A stretch of DNA of 25,582 nt from a virus: positions 1 to 25,582 of the IMG/VR virus record IMGVR_UViG_3300033388_003659, one strand, 5' to 3'. A model generated the notes under the pieces. It saw only the letters and a program-made list of their open reading frames with translations, was not told where the DNA came from and did not search any database. The translations under genes and the position numbers were made by a program. This document shows positions 1 to 8,492 of this stretch, one piece after another (position 1 is the first letter of the stretch; each line of letters begins with the position of its first letter).

Positions 1-863
1 TCTTTAGACCCTATATAGTTTTCTGAACCATAATCATTCAAGGTTTCATAAGTACCAAGACCATCTTCTACACCAGCTATAGGGTATGACCATACATTAT
101 TTTGGTTCCAAACTGTACCCGCACTATATAAACCATCAGTGAAATTATCTGGTTTACTAGGGTAGAATGCTGCCCAACAAGTGTTAGCTCCTGCATAACC
201 ACCAAAATAAGCAAAGTCCCTATCTAACTTAACAGTTAAAGTATCAGCTGATAAAGTACCACTTTTATCTTGTACTTTATACCATAAATAAGGTACTGCT
301 AGTTCTTCCTCAACAATACCATTTGTTTGTGTACTTGTGATTTCATCATTACTCATTTTAACTAATAAGAAATCACCTATTAAGGGTTCGTAAGTATTAG
401 TACCATACGTTGATGATTGTCTGATTGGTACATATTCGGTAGAACCAGTTAAAGATGCTAAAGGTATTTCTGAATCACTTTGTAGTAAATAATCTGTTGT
501 TGTTTTTGCTGTATAACTAGTTGTTGTCGCACTTGTTAGTATTTCAAAAAATCCTAATTCTGGTGCTTGTGTTACTGTTTTAAGTTCTAAAGCTGTTACA
601 TTTGTTAACCCTATAGCTGCCTGACTAGGTAAACTAGTTGTAGTAGGTAGTAGGGTTGTTTTCATTTCTGGTTGAAATGCTTTGGCTCTAATTATATTCT
701 CCATTGTAACATCATAGGTTGGACCTAGTGTTGTATAATCTATTTCGGAATCACCTAATTTAAATGTATTGAATGTTAGAGCTCCACTCGCTAATAAATT
801 TCTACCTTTATTAGTAAGTCTAGCACTTACCACAATATTTGAATTTTTATCTATATAACTCAC
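1..863 (-). CDS. Probable virion structural protein, 3' end off window (partial)
   Basis: An uninterrupted minus-strand reading frame runs from a GTG at 863-861 to the left edge of the window, about 287 codons with no stop. I chose GTG because the only in-frame codons between the preceding TGA and this point are TAT, TTA, TTA, AAA, AAA, AGA and AAA, with no ATG; the first in-frame ATG is some 55 codons further in and would discard a well-formed N-terminus. The protein begins with a polar segment containing SARLTNKGRNLLASG and then FKLGDSEIDY, continues through a Thr/Ser-rich middle, and has a Trp/Tyr-rich part near the edge (AGTVWNQNNVWSYPIAG). No enzyme motif, signal peptide or membrane segment is visible. 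It follows the tail gene cluster on the same strand, so a tail or fibre role is likely, but I do not recognise a named family. Confidence 0.75.
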   Translation of the reverse strand, partial: MSYIDKNSNIVVSARLTNKGRNLLASGALTFNTFKLGDSEIDYTTLGPTYDVTMENIIRAKAFQPEMKTTLLPTTTSLPSQAAIGLTNVTALELKTVTQAPELGFFEILTSATTTSYTAKTTTDYLLQSDSEIPLASLTGSTEYVPIRQSSTYGTNTYEPLIGDFLLVKMSNDEITSTQTNGIVEEELAVPYLWYKVQDKSGTLSADTLTVKLDRDFAYFGGYAGANTCWAAFYPSKPDNFTDGLYSAGTVWNQNNVWSYPIAGVEDGLGTYETLNDYGSENYIGSK

Positions 864-905
864 TTTTCTTTTTTTTAATAAATATCAATAATATTAATTT
901 ATTGT
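864..905 (-). promoter_or_regulatory. AT-rich leader with ATATTTAT motif upstream of the GTG-start gene
   Basis: This 42-base gap is one of the few real spacers in the tail operon. On the minus strand it reads ATATTTAT (plus 885-878), then an almost pure A tract that ends next to the GTG. The same octamer sits 13 and 17 bases before the genes starting at 23721 and 8448; here the distance is 14 bases. It may be a late promoter element or an A-rich translation leader. There is no Shine-Dalgarno sequence. AT richness makes chance occurrence quite possible. Confidence 0.25.
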
Positions 906-3900
906 TTATTGAACTATAAATTTCTCTCTAAACTTATTTATTGCTGATTTTCCAGGTCTTAAACCAAAATAAAAATACGGCATATTGGTTCTTGGGTCTA
1001 CTTGTACTTCGTTAATCACGTTACTGTTTGTGGGTTTTTCTGTGGGGGATATGATTTGATTAGGGTGGTATCTATTGTATAATAAAGTATCTATAGAAAA
1101 TGGTCCAGGTGTATCGTTTGGGTCTATTGTGTCTGCAATACCTGTAATATCCCAAACTTCTGGTTGTGAAAAATCAAACGTACCGTCATTATTTTGATAC
1201 GGTACCGTCACAATGTCGTTTTGAATTTTACAAACCTCTCTAGCTAATTCTTGGTAATTATTTTTTAGTTCGAATTCATGACACTCAATACCATCATACT
1301 CGTTATCTTTTCTCATAAACAAGTTTTTAAACTTACAATTCTCCAACCTCATAATATATAAGAAAACAACTGTGGGGTCTACATAAGATGTTTCATCAAG
1401 TTTTCTAGTTGTTTCTTGTCTATCAAAACCACTTTCACCTCCAGTACCAACTTTTATTACATATGGTGGATTTTGGTCCCCAAGCTGTGAACCAAGACCT
1501 CCTCCTGAACTTGGGGGGTACACGGCTGGGAAGTTATAAGGACTTAGGTCACCTAAATTATCACCAGTGTAAGGGTTAATTTTATCACCAAGTCTTAAAT
1601 CTGGTATGTTACAGAAAGTTGTTGAGTTGTTACTTAAAAAGTCGTTATTTGTTGATATACATGTTGCTATTTCAGCGAACACGTCTTCACACATTTCTAT
1701 TGGGCCTAAACTAACTATCTTAGTAGATGTCATCCAATTACAATAAATGAACTCATTAGTATCGTGTGCTCCGTTTGGTATACCGGGTGAGTTTAATGGT
1801 ACTGAAATATTGGTGTTATTATTTTGGAAAACACCACCTGTAGGTGATACACCACCGACATAATTTCTATCAGCTGGTTCTATTGAAGGACCCAAAATTA
1901 AACACTGACCTTTACTACATGTCTTTTTTAAATAATTACTTTGAGTGTTGAAATTTACGTAATTATCACCACCATAATTTGAACTTCCTGGTCCACAAAA
2001 CTTAGATTTAGTGGTACCATTAGCTTTGTATTTAACAGTTGTTTTAAAAGGGAATAAATAAGCTGAACCATTTAACCAAGCATCAAAAAAAGTAAATTTA
2101 ATAGCTTTAAACTCTCTAGCAGCTTGGAAAATAGCACAACACTTCCATTGTTCTAATTTATCTAATTCATCACAATTAGCTTCGGTTGGTATTATGACAT
2201 TAAAAGAACCACACCTATCTGTTTCACAATTACCACCATTATCTTTAGGGCAACAAGGTGTACTACTAGTACCTGAACCTGTTTGAACAGCACCTGTACC
2301 CGAACAGAAACAATCGTCAAAACCTGAACATGTAAAAAAGACTGTGTATTCACTATCACCACACGGTAATACTAAGCCATCTGGGAAAAGTATAGTTAAA
2401 TTTTCTTTAACAAACTTAAATGGTTGAGCATTAATTAATTTACGACATTTAGCACCATCACTTAATCTAAAATAAGAACAAAATCTTAAGTTACCTATTT
2501 GTATTAAGAATTTAATAACAAAAGCGATAATTTTAATAAATAAACTAATTAAAGCAAACATAAAACTAGCTTTTTTCATTGCTGTAGTGAAAGGTAAATA
2601 ATTATTATTTTCACATTCGTCAGTACCTTTAGGTCCCACAAAACTAAATCTATTACCACCCCTCTTATATTTTTTCATAAATTGGGATAGGGTGTAAACT
2701 TGTTTCCATTCAAAGGTGTGAAAGTCTAAATCTAAGTCACTTTCTACCGTTCTTGGTACAGGTGAATTTGGGTCTTGTGGTTGGGGTGATGTTGATGATA
2801 CTCCACCAAATGTTGGTCCTGGTGGTGCAGTTGCATTATTAGCATTATTAGGGTCTAAATATTGAGCTATATCTGTTGTCCACCTTTGTTGTTCAGTACC
2901 TAAAGTACCACCATGGATTCTATTTAAGGAAGGTACAAGTAAACTAGCTGTGGTTCTTTTTCTAATAACGGTAGCTTCTTCAAATTTAATTTTAAACCTA
3001 TACTTACCTTTTGTGGCGATACCCTTATCTGGTTCATAAGACTTAACCAAATTACCAAACTCATCTGTAACAACTTTATCATAATACATTGGTAATGTGT
3101 AGGCATATGCACCATCATCATCTATTACCTCATTACCTTCTGATGGTGTAAATTCTTCTATCCCTATGGGGTTTTCAAAATCATCATAAGTAACTCTAAG
3201 TATATCAATAACACCAGCTCTAGTATCTAACTCACATTGTTCACCCATATCATTTTTGGGGTTACATCTTTTACTTAAAGCGTTTTTCTTTGTGTCGGTA
3301 AAAATAGAACCCATGAAAATGGATGTTGGTATTATGTCCACTCCTAAATCGAAATCAACTCTAGATATACCAAAATTACAAACCTCAGCATCACCCCAAA
3401 AAGGTACTATATCAACACCTTTATTTTGTGATTTTACTTGCGCTAAATCATCTAAATTTGTGGAAGACCGAAATTTTGTTCTTCCATCGAATAATTTTTC
3501 TGGGAAACCTTGTTCCATTAGTTCATAAGGCCTCATACTTATAATTCCCATATCACTTAAATCAACATCTATATGAACTTCTTGTTGTCCTGTAGGTGCA
3601 CCAAAAATAATATAATCACCAGCATTGTTAGTCCTAGTTGTGTATTTATAGTATTTATCAAAAATTTCTACTTCAATGTCATTAGATGTTAAATTTTCTT
3701 TTGTTGGGAATGTTCCTATAGCTGTGTTAATACTACAAGTAGTATCTCTTAAAAATAAATTATAACGATAACCATCACTATTTCTATCATTAACAGTTTT
3801 GTATGGGTATAATTCTGAAATTAATTCATTCTTTTGGTCTTCGTCAGATATTGGTATGAAAATGGAAATCTTAGCATTAGGGACACCGAAGCCACCATTA

Positions 3901-4073
3901 GTACTTACTCTACCAACTAAAACACCATAATCAGCACAAAAAGAATTATATAAATCATCTTGTGAGATTCTTAGACTAAGAATTTCTAAAAAATCGAAGT
4001 CTTGATTGATTTCAATATTTAAATTAGACTCTTGTCCAGGTGTTGTCCTTATTCTAACACTTTTATTTTGCAT
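906..4073 (-). CDS. Large tail/baseplate-region protein with carboxypeptidase-regulatory-like N-terminal domain and central hydrophobic helix (1055 aa)
   Basis: This is a 1055-residue unknown protein. Residues about 45-172 look like a carboxypeptidase-regulatory-like (Ig-type) beta domain: a VLVGRVSTNGGFGVPNAKISI strand pair at about 51-71, and TNNAGDYIIFGAPTGQQEV at about 148-166. A conserved-looking patch at 245-282 (IPTSIFMGSIF followed by two Cys) comes next. Residues 502-527 form a strikingly hydrophobic stretch interrupted only by two Lys, which could be a membrane-spanning or buried amphipathic helix. After it come many Cys (for example at 571, 582, 588, 590, 607, 608, 616, 621, 634, 645, 646). 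The C-terminus ends YFYFGLRPGKSAINKFREKF. Its ATG shares one base with the preceding stop (TAATG), so translational coupling is likely. A tail role is inferred from context; the function is unknown. Confidence 0.8.
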   Translation of the reverse strand: MQNKSVRIRTTPGQESNLNIEINQDFDFLEILSLRISQDDLYNSFCADYGVLVGRVSTNGGFGVPNAKISIFIPISDEDQKNELISELYPYKTVNDRNSDGYRYNLFLRDTTCSINTAIGTFPTKENLTSNDIEVEIFDKYYKYTTRTNNAGDYIIFGAPTGQQEVHIDVDLSDMGIISMRPYELMEQGFPEKLFDGRTKFRSSTNLDDLAQVKSQNKGVDIVPFWGDAEVCNFGISRVDFDLGVDIIPTSIFMGSIFTDTKKNALSKRCNPKNDMGEQCELDTRAGVIDILRVTYDDFENPIGIEEFTPSEGNEVIDDDGAYAYTLPMYYDKVVTDEFGNLVKSYEPDKGIATKGKYRFKIKFEEATVIRKRTTASLLVPSLNRIHGGTLGTEQQRWTTDIAQYLDPNNANNATAPPGPTFGGVSSTSPQPQDPNSPVPRTVESDLDLDFHTFEWKQVYTLSQFMKKYKRGGNRFSFVGPKGTDECENNNYLPFTTAMKKASFMFALISLFIKIIAFVIKFLIQIGNLRFCSYFRLSDGAKCRKLINAQPFKFVKENLTILFPDGLVLPCGDSEYTVFFTCSGFDDCFCSGTGAVQTGSGTSSTPCCPKDNGGNCETDRCGSFNVIIPTEANCDELDKLEQWKCCAIFQAAREFKAIKFTFFDAWLNGSAYLFPFKTTVKYKANGTTKSKFCGPGSSNYGGDNYVNFNTQSNYLKKTCSKGQCLILGPSIEPADRNYVGGVSPTGGVFQNNNTNISVPLNSPGIPNGAHDTNEFIYCNWMTSTKIVSLGPIEMCEDVFAEIATCISTNNDFLSNNSTTFCNIPDLRLGDKINPYTGDNLGDLSPYNFPAVYPPSSGGGLGSQLGDQNPPYVIKVGTGGESGFDRQETTRKLDETSYVDPTVVFLYIMRLENCKFKNLFMRKDNEYDGIECHEFELKNNYQELAREVCKIQNDIVTVPYQNNDGTFDFSQPEVWDITGIADTIDPNDTPGPFSIDTLLYNRYHPNQIISPTEKPTNSNVINEVQVDPRTNMPYFYFGLRPGKSAINKFREKFIVQ

Positions 4074-5674
4074 TAATAACTATTTTTACCATATTCTAAA
4101 TTGATACCAAATGAAGCTGTATCACTAACAGCTCTGGTAGTTATAACATTATTAAACAATATATTAAATTTTTTAAAAAAGAATACCCTAACTAAGAATT
4201 TTTTACCTAAGTCTTTTGGCATCTCATCCAAAGTAAAAGAGTAGACTCTATTATTTTGATTGAATTCAACTTCATGACTCTGAATGATAGATTCAAAATT
4301 AATATCATCGTGTGTTGTAATTTGTAATATAAAATTACCATCTTCACTACGGTATTGTACATAATCTTCAGGGACACCCCAATTAATTGTAGGTTTTAAT
4401 GACCGATAAAAACCTAAATCCATCATATCAGCACTGTCGTCTGTTAGATAAAAAGCGGTTATAGCGTCTCTAACTTTAATAGGATACTTAGGGTCCATTA
4501 TTAATTTTCTACTATCACTACTACTATGATAATATTCTATATTTTTTGTTAGTGTAATACCATTAACCGTTAATATAATATCACTAAGTGGTTTTAGTGG
4601 AGAACTTAATAATATTTCTTGTCTATCTCTACTTGGGTTGTAGTTTATGGATGGTCTTGTTGAGGCACTAGTAGTTATATCGTTGGTAATGCCTGTAACT
4701 ATAAAACTATCTTTTTGTAGGTAGTCTTCATTTAAATTAAATATATCCTCACTGTTAGCACTATTATTTATGTAACTTACTGTTACAGTATCTAGAAAAG
4801 GTTCTAACTCACCGTTAACTATTTCGAACATACCTACATAAGCTGGTATTGTGATATAATCAAGACCTTCAGTTATTTGAACCCCATTTACGTTCACAAT
4901 AAAACTATTGTTTAAAGGGGTACCATTTATTTGAAATATTGTTGTTTGACCTTCAGCTAAATCTACCGATTCTGTTCTTAAACTAGCGGTACCTAACGGA
5001 CTATTATTAATGTTAGTATTCATAAAGGGTTTACTAGGGTTTACTACCGTAATAAAATACCAACCCTCTGAAAACATGTCATCTACTGTTTGTGTTGTTA
5101 AGTTAAATGTATCTATCTCAAATTTATCATCACATTTTTGAGTTCTAAATAAATTAAAGTCTTTTAATATATATTGTGCGTCTTTTTGTGGTAAATCACC
5201 TTGTACTATAGTTTCGTTTAAACTGTGTCCCGTTATTTTATAATATGGTGTACAATTACTTAATTTAGATTTTTGTCCATGAACTATACCCTCTGAACCA
5301 ATAAAGTCTTGGATATCGAATGTGTGGTAACAAAAATTACCTGTATAACCTGTATATTGAGTATTACCAGTTATATTAAAGGTTAAATTAAAATCATCAA
5401 CTTCCGATAAATTATAAACAGCTGTACAACCAGAAGTGGTGTATGTGCTAGCTGTTGTTATACCACTACAAGCGGTTGTTGTGTAACCAGAAGTGGATTT
5501 GGTTGCCCCTTCTAATGTGTAAAGTGGGTTTCTGAAAACCTCATTACAAACATTTAAGTCGTTTTTAATATTAAAAACATTACTTAAACCATTTCTATCA
5601 ACTTCTAACTTAGATAATTCACTGGGTAATGTTACAGGTAGACTATCAATCTTTTTTTTACATAATATACACAT
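4073..5674 (-). CDS. Unknown tail-cluster protein, beta-rich (533 aa)
   Basis: I do not recognise this 533-residue protein. It opens MCILCKKK, then has a Thr/Ser/Gly/Tyr-rich low-complexity patch at about 79-117 (short runs such as TSGYTTTACSG and NTQYTGYTGNF). The rest is dominated by alternating hydrophobic/polar stretches typical of beta-sandwich virion proteins. Two segments resemble each other: one at about 250-300 (FIVNVNGVQITEGLDYITI) and one at about 363-385 (ILTVNGITLTKNIEYY). Both follow the pattern 'hydrophobic-V-N-G-x-x-(L/I)-T-x-x-x-(D/E)-Y', which suggests an internal repeat of a small beta domain. It overlaps both neighbours by one base (TAATG junctions), consistent with coupled translation. 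No catalytic motif, signal peptide or membrane segment is visible. Confidence 0.75.
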   Translation of the reverse strand: MCILCKKKIDSLPVTLPSELSKLEVDRNGLSNVFNIKNDLNVCNEVFRNPLYTLEGATKSTSGYTTTACSGITTASTYTTSGCTAVYNLSEVDDFNLTFNITGNTQYTGYTGNFCYHTFDIQDFIGSEGIVHGQKSKLSNCTPYYKITGHSLNETIVQGDLPQKDAQYILKDFNLFRTQKCDDKFEIDTFNLTTQTVDDMFSEGWYFITVVNPSKPFMNTNINNSPLGTASLRTESVDLAEGQTTIFQINGTPLNNSFIVNVNGVQITEGLDYITIPAYVGMFEIVNGELEPFLDTVTVSYINNSANSEDIFNLNEDYLQKDSFIVTGITNDITTSASTRPSINYNPSRDRQEILLSSPLKPLSDIILTVNGITLTKNIEYYHSSSDSRKLIMDPKYPIKVRDAITAFYLTDDSADMMDLGFYRSLKPTINWGVPEDYVQYRSEDGNFILQITTHDDINFESIIQSHEVEFNQNNRVYSFTLDEMPKDLGKKFLVRVFFFKKFNILFNNVITTRAVSDTASFGINLEYGKNSY

Positions 5675-6228
5675 TATCTGAAAACTATTTTTTCCTTTCC
5701 TCGTACTAATTTAGAGTCATAAAAAGCTCTCTCTCTCACTAATACGGGGTTATCTATTTGAATTACCCTTTCGGTATATGTATTACCTGGGTCATTCGGT
5801 AAAGGTTGTATAACTATACCATTATCGTTTATTGGTCCATCATTAGAATCGTTGGGTCTACCTGTTGGTGTTACTTCGGTGTCAATACCACCGCGATTTT
5901 CTTCACCCACATCTCCACCAGAATTATTAACTGTAGTTCCTGTTGATGGAGCGAAATCTGTTCCGTATTCAATTACTGTTATTTCAGAATCTACATATTC
6001 GAAATCAAAATCACATTCTTCTATTTCAGTACATATAAGGTCATCATTGTTACACCACTTCTCACCCGAAACAAAAATTGTTGTAGCGGGAACGAATTGT
6101 TCAATCATTCTCACCCAAAAACTTTGGAACACCTTTTTATATTCCTCTAATTGTAATAAAGTAACTTGTCTAGTACAATTAGTAAAGTCAGCAGGTACTG
6201 TTATTGTATTTCCAGTGTAACCAGTCAT
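5674..6228 (-). CDS. Unknown small tail-cluster protein (184 aa)
   Basis: This is a 184-residue protein of unknown function. The N-terminal third is compact and aromatic: a predicted helix with EEYKKVFQSFWVRMIEQFVP, then ATTIFVSGEKWCNNDDLIC with two Cys, then an acidic run (EIEECDFDFEYVDSE). The middle (about 90-150) is a flexible Gly/Asn/Pro/Asp-rich linker. The last 35 residues are charged (VRERAFYDSKLVRGKEKIVF). It lies between the fibre-type gene (3-base gap upstream) and the 533-aa gene (1-base overlap downstream), so it could be a connector or fibre-attachment protein; that is only inference from position. The start ATG at 6228 has an A-rich leader (GATAAAAA) and no Shine-Dalgarno sequence. 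Confidence 0.7.
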   Translation of the reverse strand: MTGYTGNTITVPADFTNCTRQVTLLQLEEYKKVFQSFWVRMIEQFVPATTIFVSGEKWCNNDDLICTEIEECDFDFEYVDSEITVIEYGTDFAPSTGTTVNNSGGDVGEENRGGIDTEVTPTGRPNDSNDGPINDNGIVIQPLPNDPGNTYTERVIQIDNPVLVRERAFYDSKLVRGKEKIVFR

Positions 6229-6231
6229 TTT

Positions 6232-8448
6232 TTATCTTATTAAATATAAACCGATATTTTCATTAATATCTTTCATTTTTATCCACTTGTTAGGGATTTC
6301 TTGTTTATTAAGTATTCTTACTTGTCCTAGTAAAGCCACTTTATTCCATTCGGGTCTTTCTTCTCTTGTTAAGTACTCTTTATCAGCATCAAATTCTTTA
6401 GATAACTTTTTACGTTGTATTCTATGTTTTTTGGTACTTACATTACCTTCTTCATCCACCTTACTAGGTAGTTCTAATTCATGGGATTCATATAAAGTTG
6501 TACCCCACTCATCTTTTTCATATTTACCAACCCATTCACCACCCGCTCCAGAATCTGAATTACCTATTACACCTGGATTAGCTGATATCACACCTATAGC
6601 GTTTTCTGAGTTTTCACAAACTTTTATTTTACTACCAACTAATTCTACTACTGTACCTACTGGTATCTCATTACCTTCTACTGATTCGAAATATTCAGCG
6701 TAATCAGCACCAGCTAGGTAATTACCAGAAGCATTAAAGGTGTTTCCATTAAAGTCAACCCTAAAAGCGTTAGACCTACTAGCTCCAACACCAGAACCAT
6801 TACCGATAGTAAGTAGATTAACAGTTCCACCCACTGACCTATCATTATAAGCTCCAATTGCTGTTTCAAAAATATCAGCTTCATTACCAAAACCATGAGC
6901 GTAACCAAAATCACCATTAACTGAGTTTTGACCTCCAGCAGCTTTAGCGTAATCACCATCTACAGTGTTATTCACACAACTTGCGTGAGAGAAAACACCA
7001 TTTACGGTACTACCACTACCCTCAACATGAGAACCAATACCGTTTGCTGTTGTTGACCAACCTTCCGCGTGTGATGTCCAACCACTAGCTATTGTACTTA
7101 AACCTTCCGCGTGTGAGGATATACCCCATGCTTCAGAATGACCACCTTCGGCGTGAGAGCCCGAACCATAAGCTTTAGTGTTGAAACCTTCTGCGTGAGC
7201 GGCGAGTGGGTCGGGACCACCAGAACCTATATTTGAATTAGCTACTGTGTAAGAACCTTCTGCGTGACAACCATTACCATGTGCTGTTGTGAAATAACCT
7301 TCTGCGTGAGAACCCATTCCACTAACACTTGTCATTACCCCTTCTGCGTGACTGTAATGACCAGTAGCTTGAGTTAAAGCACCGATAGCGAAAGCTAGTT
7401 CACCAGAAGCTGTAGAACCACTATGTTGTACACTACTATGTACTGTAATTGGTGAACAACCGTAAACGTTACTTACATATAAATCTGTTATACAAGTTGC
7501 TGATGTGTTACCTGTGAAGGAACCACCACCTGTAGAACCAGAACAACAAGGTTCTTCCCATACAGCGTTACCACCACTATCTATTGTTAATACATTACCT
7601 TGTGTACCACCTGTAAAATTAAATGTGACACCTTGTAGTGTTGTACTCCCAGAAACATTTAAATCTCCACTAACCCCTAAATCATTAACATCTAAAGTGT
7701 TATTAACTGTTAAATTTTCTGTTGTTAAATCACCATTAATAATAACATCTGACATTATGTTTAGTTCCGGACATCCATATAATCTAACTACATGTAACTC
7801 ATTTATACAGTCACCTGATGTATTACCTGTGAAAGAATCTCCACCAGCTATTGCTGATAAATCTACACTATAGAAATTAGCCCCTAAAATGTTATTATCA
7901 AATTGTAATGTGTTACCTACTAAAGTAGCGTTATCTGTATAAGAATCAGTTGTCCCTCCAGTTAAAATTGTTGATAAATCTACACTATAGAAATTAGCCC
8001 CTAAAATGTTATTATCAAATTGTAATGTACTACCACTAAGTGTTACACCATCTGTGTAAGAATCAGTAGCTCCTGTAAGTATGGATGATATGTCTACATT
8101 GTAATAATTAGCCCCTAAAATGTTATTATCAAATTGTAATGTGTTACCTACTAAAGTAGCGTTATCTGTATAAGAATCGGTAGCTCCTGTAAGTATAGGT
8201 GATATGTCCACACTATAGAAATTAGCCCCTGAAATGTTATTATCAAATTGTAATGTGTTACCTACTAAAGTAGCGTTATCTGTATAAGAATCTATAGTAG
8301 CACCTGTAAATATAGGTGACAATAATGATAAAGGAGCCTTATATGAAGAACCCGCTGGGTCTTGTGAGGTATCATTTGTATTAACAATGTGGATAAAGGT
8401 ATTGTTTGATGTTACCCCTGTCGCTGTTGTTCTTGCTGTTAATTTCAT
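6232..8448 (-). CDS. Trimeric tail fibre/appendage protein with YadA-like head repeats and C-terminal peptidase G2 (intramolecular chaperone) domain
   Basis: This 738-residue protein has a clear fibre architecture. Residues about 50-203 hold four near-identical 38-residue repeats (core SYTDNATLVGNTLQFDNN). Two related segments follow at about 205-240 and 310-345, each with SFTGNTS, CI and a YGC. Residues about 348-535 carry roughly ten 14-residue SHAEG-type repeats, the signature of YadA/haemagglutinin left-handed beta-roll heads, which trimerise. From residue 581 to the end the sequence matches the peptidase G2 / intramolecular chaperone type seen in phi29-group neck appendages: ADYAEYFESVEGN, then AIGVISANPGVIGNS, then YLTREERPEWNKVALLGQV. 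In that family the domain drives trimer folding and is then cut off by autoproteolysis; cleavage here is inferred, with the junction expected near residue 580. The product is probably a host-recognition fibre. A 44-base AT-rich gap lies upstream. Confidence 0.9.
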   Translation of the reverse strand: MKLTARTTATGVTSNNTFIHIVNTNDTSQDPAGSSYKAPLSLLSPIFTGATIDSYTDNATLVGNTLQFDNNISGANFYSVDISPILTGATDSYTDNATLVGNTLQFDNNILGANYYNVDISSILTGATDSYTDGVTLSGSTLQFDNNILGANFYSVDLSTILTGGTTDSYTDNATLVGNTLQFDNNILGANFYSVDLSAIAGGDSFTGNTSGDCINELHVVRLYGCPELNIMSDVIINGDLTTENLTVNNTLDVNDLGVSGDLNVSGSTTLQGVTFNFTGGTQGNVLTIDSGGNAVWEEPCCSGSTGGGSFTGNTSATCITDLYVSNVYGCSPITVHSSVQHSGSTASGELAFAIGALTQATGHYSHAEGVMTSVSGMGSHAEGYFTTAHGNGCHAEGSYTVANSNIGSGGPDPLAAHAEGFNTKAYGSGSHAEGGHSEAWGISSHAEGLSTIASGWTSHAEGWSTTANGIGSHVEGSGSTVNGVFSHASCVNNTVDGDYAKAAGGQNSVNGDFGYAHGFGNEADIFETAIGAYNDRSVGGTVNLLTIGNGSGVGASRSNAFRVDFNGNTFNASGNYLAGADYAEYFESVEGNEIPVGTVVELVGSKIKVCENSENAIGVISANPGVIGNSDSGAGGEWVGKYEKDEWGTTLYESHELELPSKVDEEGNVSTKKHRIQRKKLSKEFDADKEYLTREERPEWNKVALLGQVRILNKQEIPNKWIKMKDINENIGLYLIR
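6844..7407 (-). repeat. YadA-like SHAEG repeat region inside the fibre gene
   Basis: About ten degenerate 42-base units encode SHAEG-x-x-T-x-A-x-G-x-G type peptides (protein residues about 348-535 of the fibre gene). The plus strand repeatedly shows 'ccttctgcgtga' or 'ccttccgcgtg'. One unit near 7200-7235 carries an insertion (Gly/Pro/Asp-rich) that breaks the period. The repeats are coding and in frame; they match known trimeric autotransporter head repeats, not a CRISPR array. Confidence 0.85.
7862..8297 (-). repeat. Four tandem 114-117-base coding repeats in the fibre gene
   Basis: Repeat units begin at about 7862, 7979, 8093 and 8207 on the plus strand, giving periods of 117, 114 and 114 bases. 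Each contains a nearly invariant block including 'ttattatcaaattgtaatgt'. The encoded 38-residue unit is SYTDNATLVGNTLQFDNN followed by I-L-G-A-N-F-Y-S-V-D. The third unit in protein order (DNA unit at 7979) has the divergent core DGVTLSGST. The high nucleotide identity suggests recent expansion by unequal recombination or slippage. Confidence 0.9.
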
Positions 8449-8492
8449 TTTCTATTTTTTATTATATAAATATTATTTCTTTTTTTATTTAT
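8449..8492 (-). promoter_or_regulatory. AT-rich intergenic leader of the fibre gene with ATATTTAT motif
   Basis: This 44-base gap contains almost only A and T. On the minus strand ATATTTAT (plus 8473-8466) lies 17 bases before the fibre ATG, followed by an A-rich leader. The same octamer is found before the genes starting at 23721 and 863. It could be a phage promoter element; no Shine-Dalgarno sequence or stable hairpin is seen. Confidence 0.25.

Noticed and set aside
866-880. A-run before the GTG start as a -1 slippery site joining the 1055-aa gene to the next
   Set aside because: The 1055-aa gene ends upstream of it with a TAA and a 42-base non-coding spacer; there is no overlapping frame to shift into.
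5852-6220. Plus-strand open frames of about 120-140 codons (also 6287-6703, 7505-7873, 19115-19501)
   Set aside because: All lie antisense within well-supported minus-strand genes, have no leader and no recognisable domain.
6844-7407. Short regular repeats that could suggest a CRISPR array
   Set aside because: The period is about 42 bases without unique spacers, the repeats are in frame and encode SHAEG peptides of the YadA-head type.
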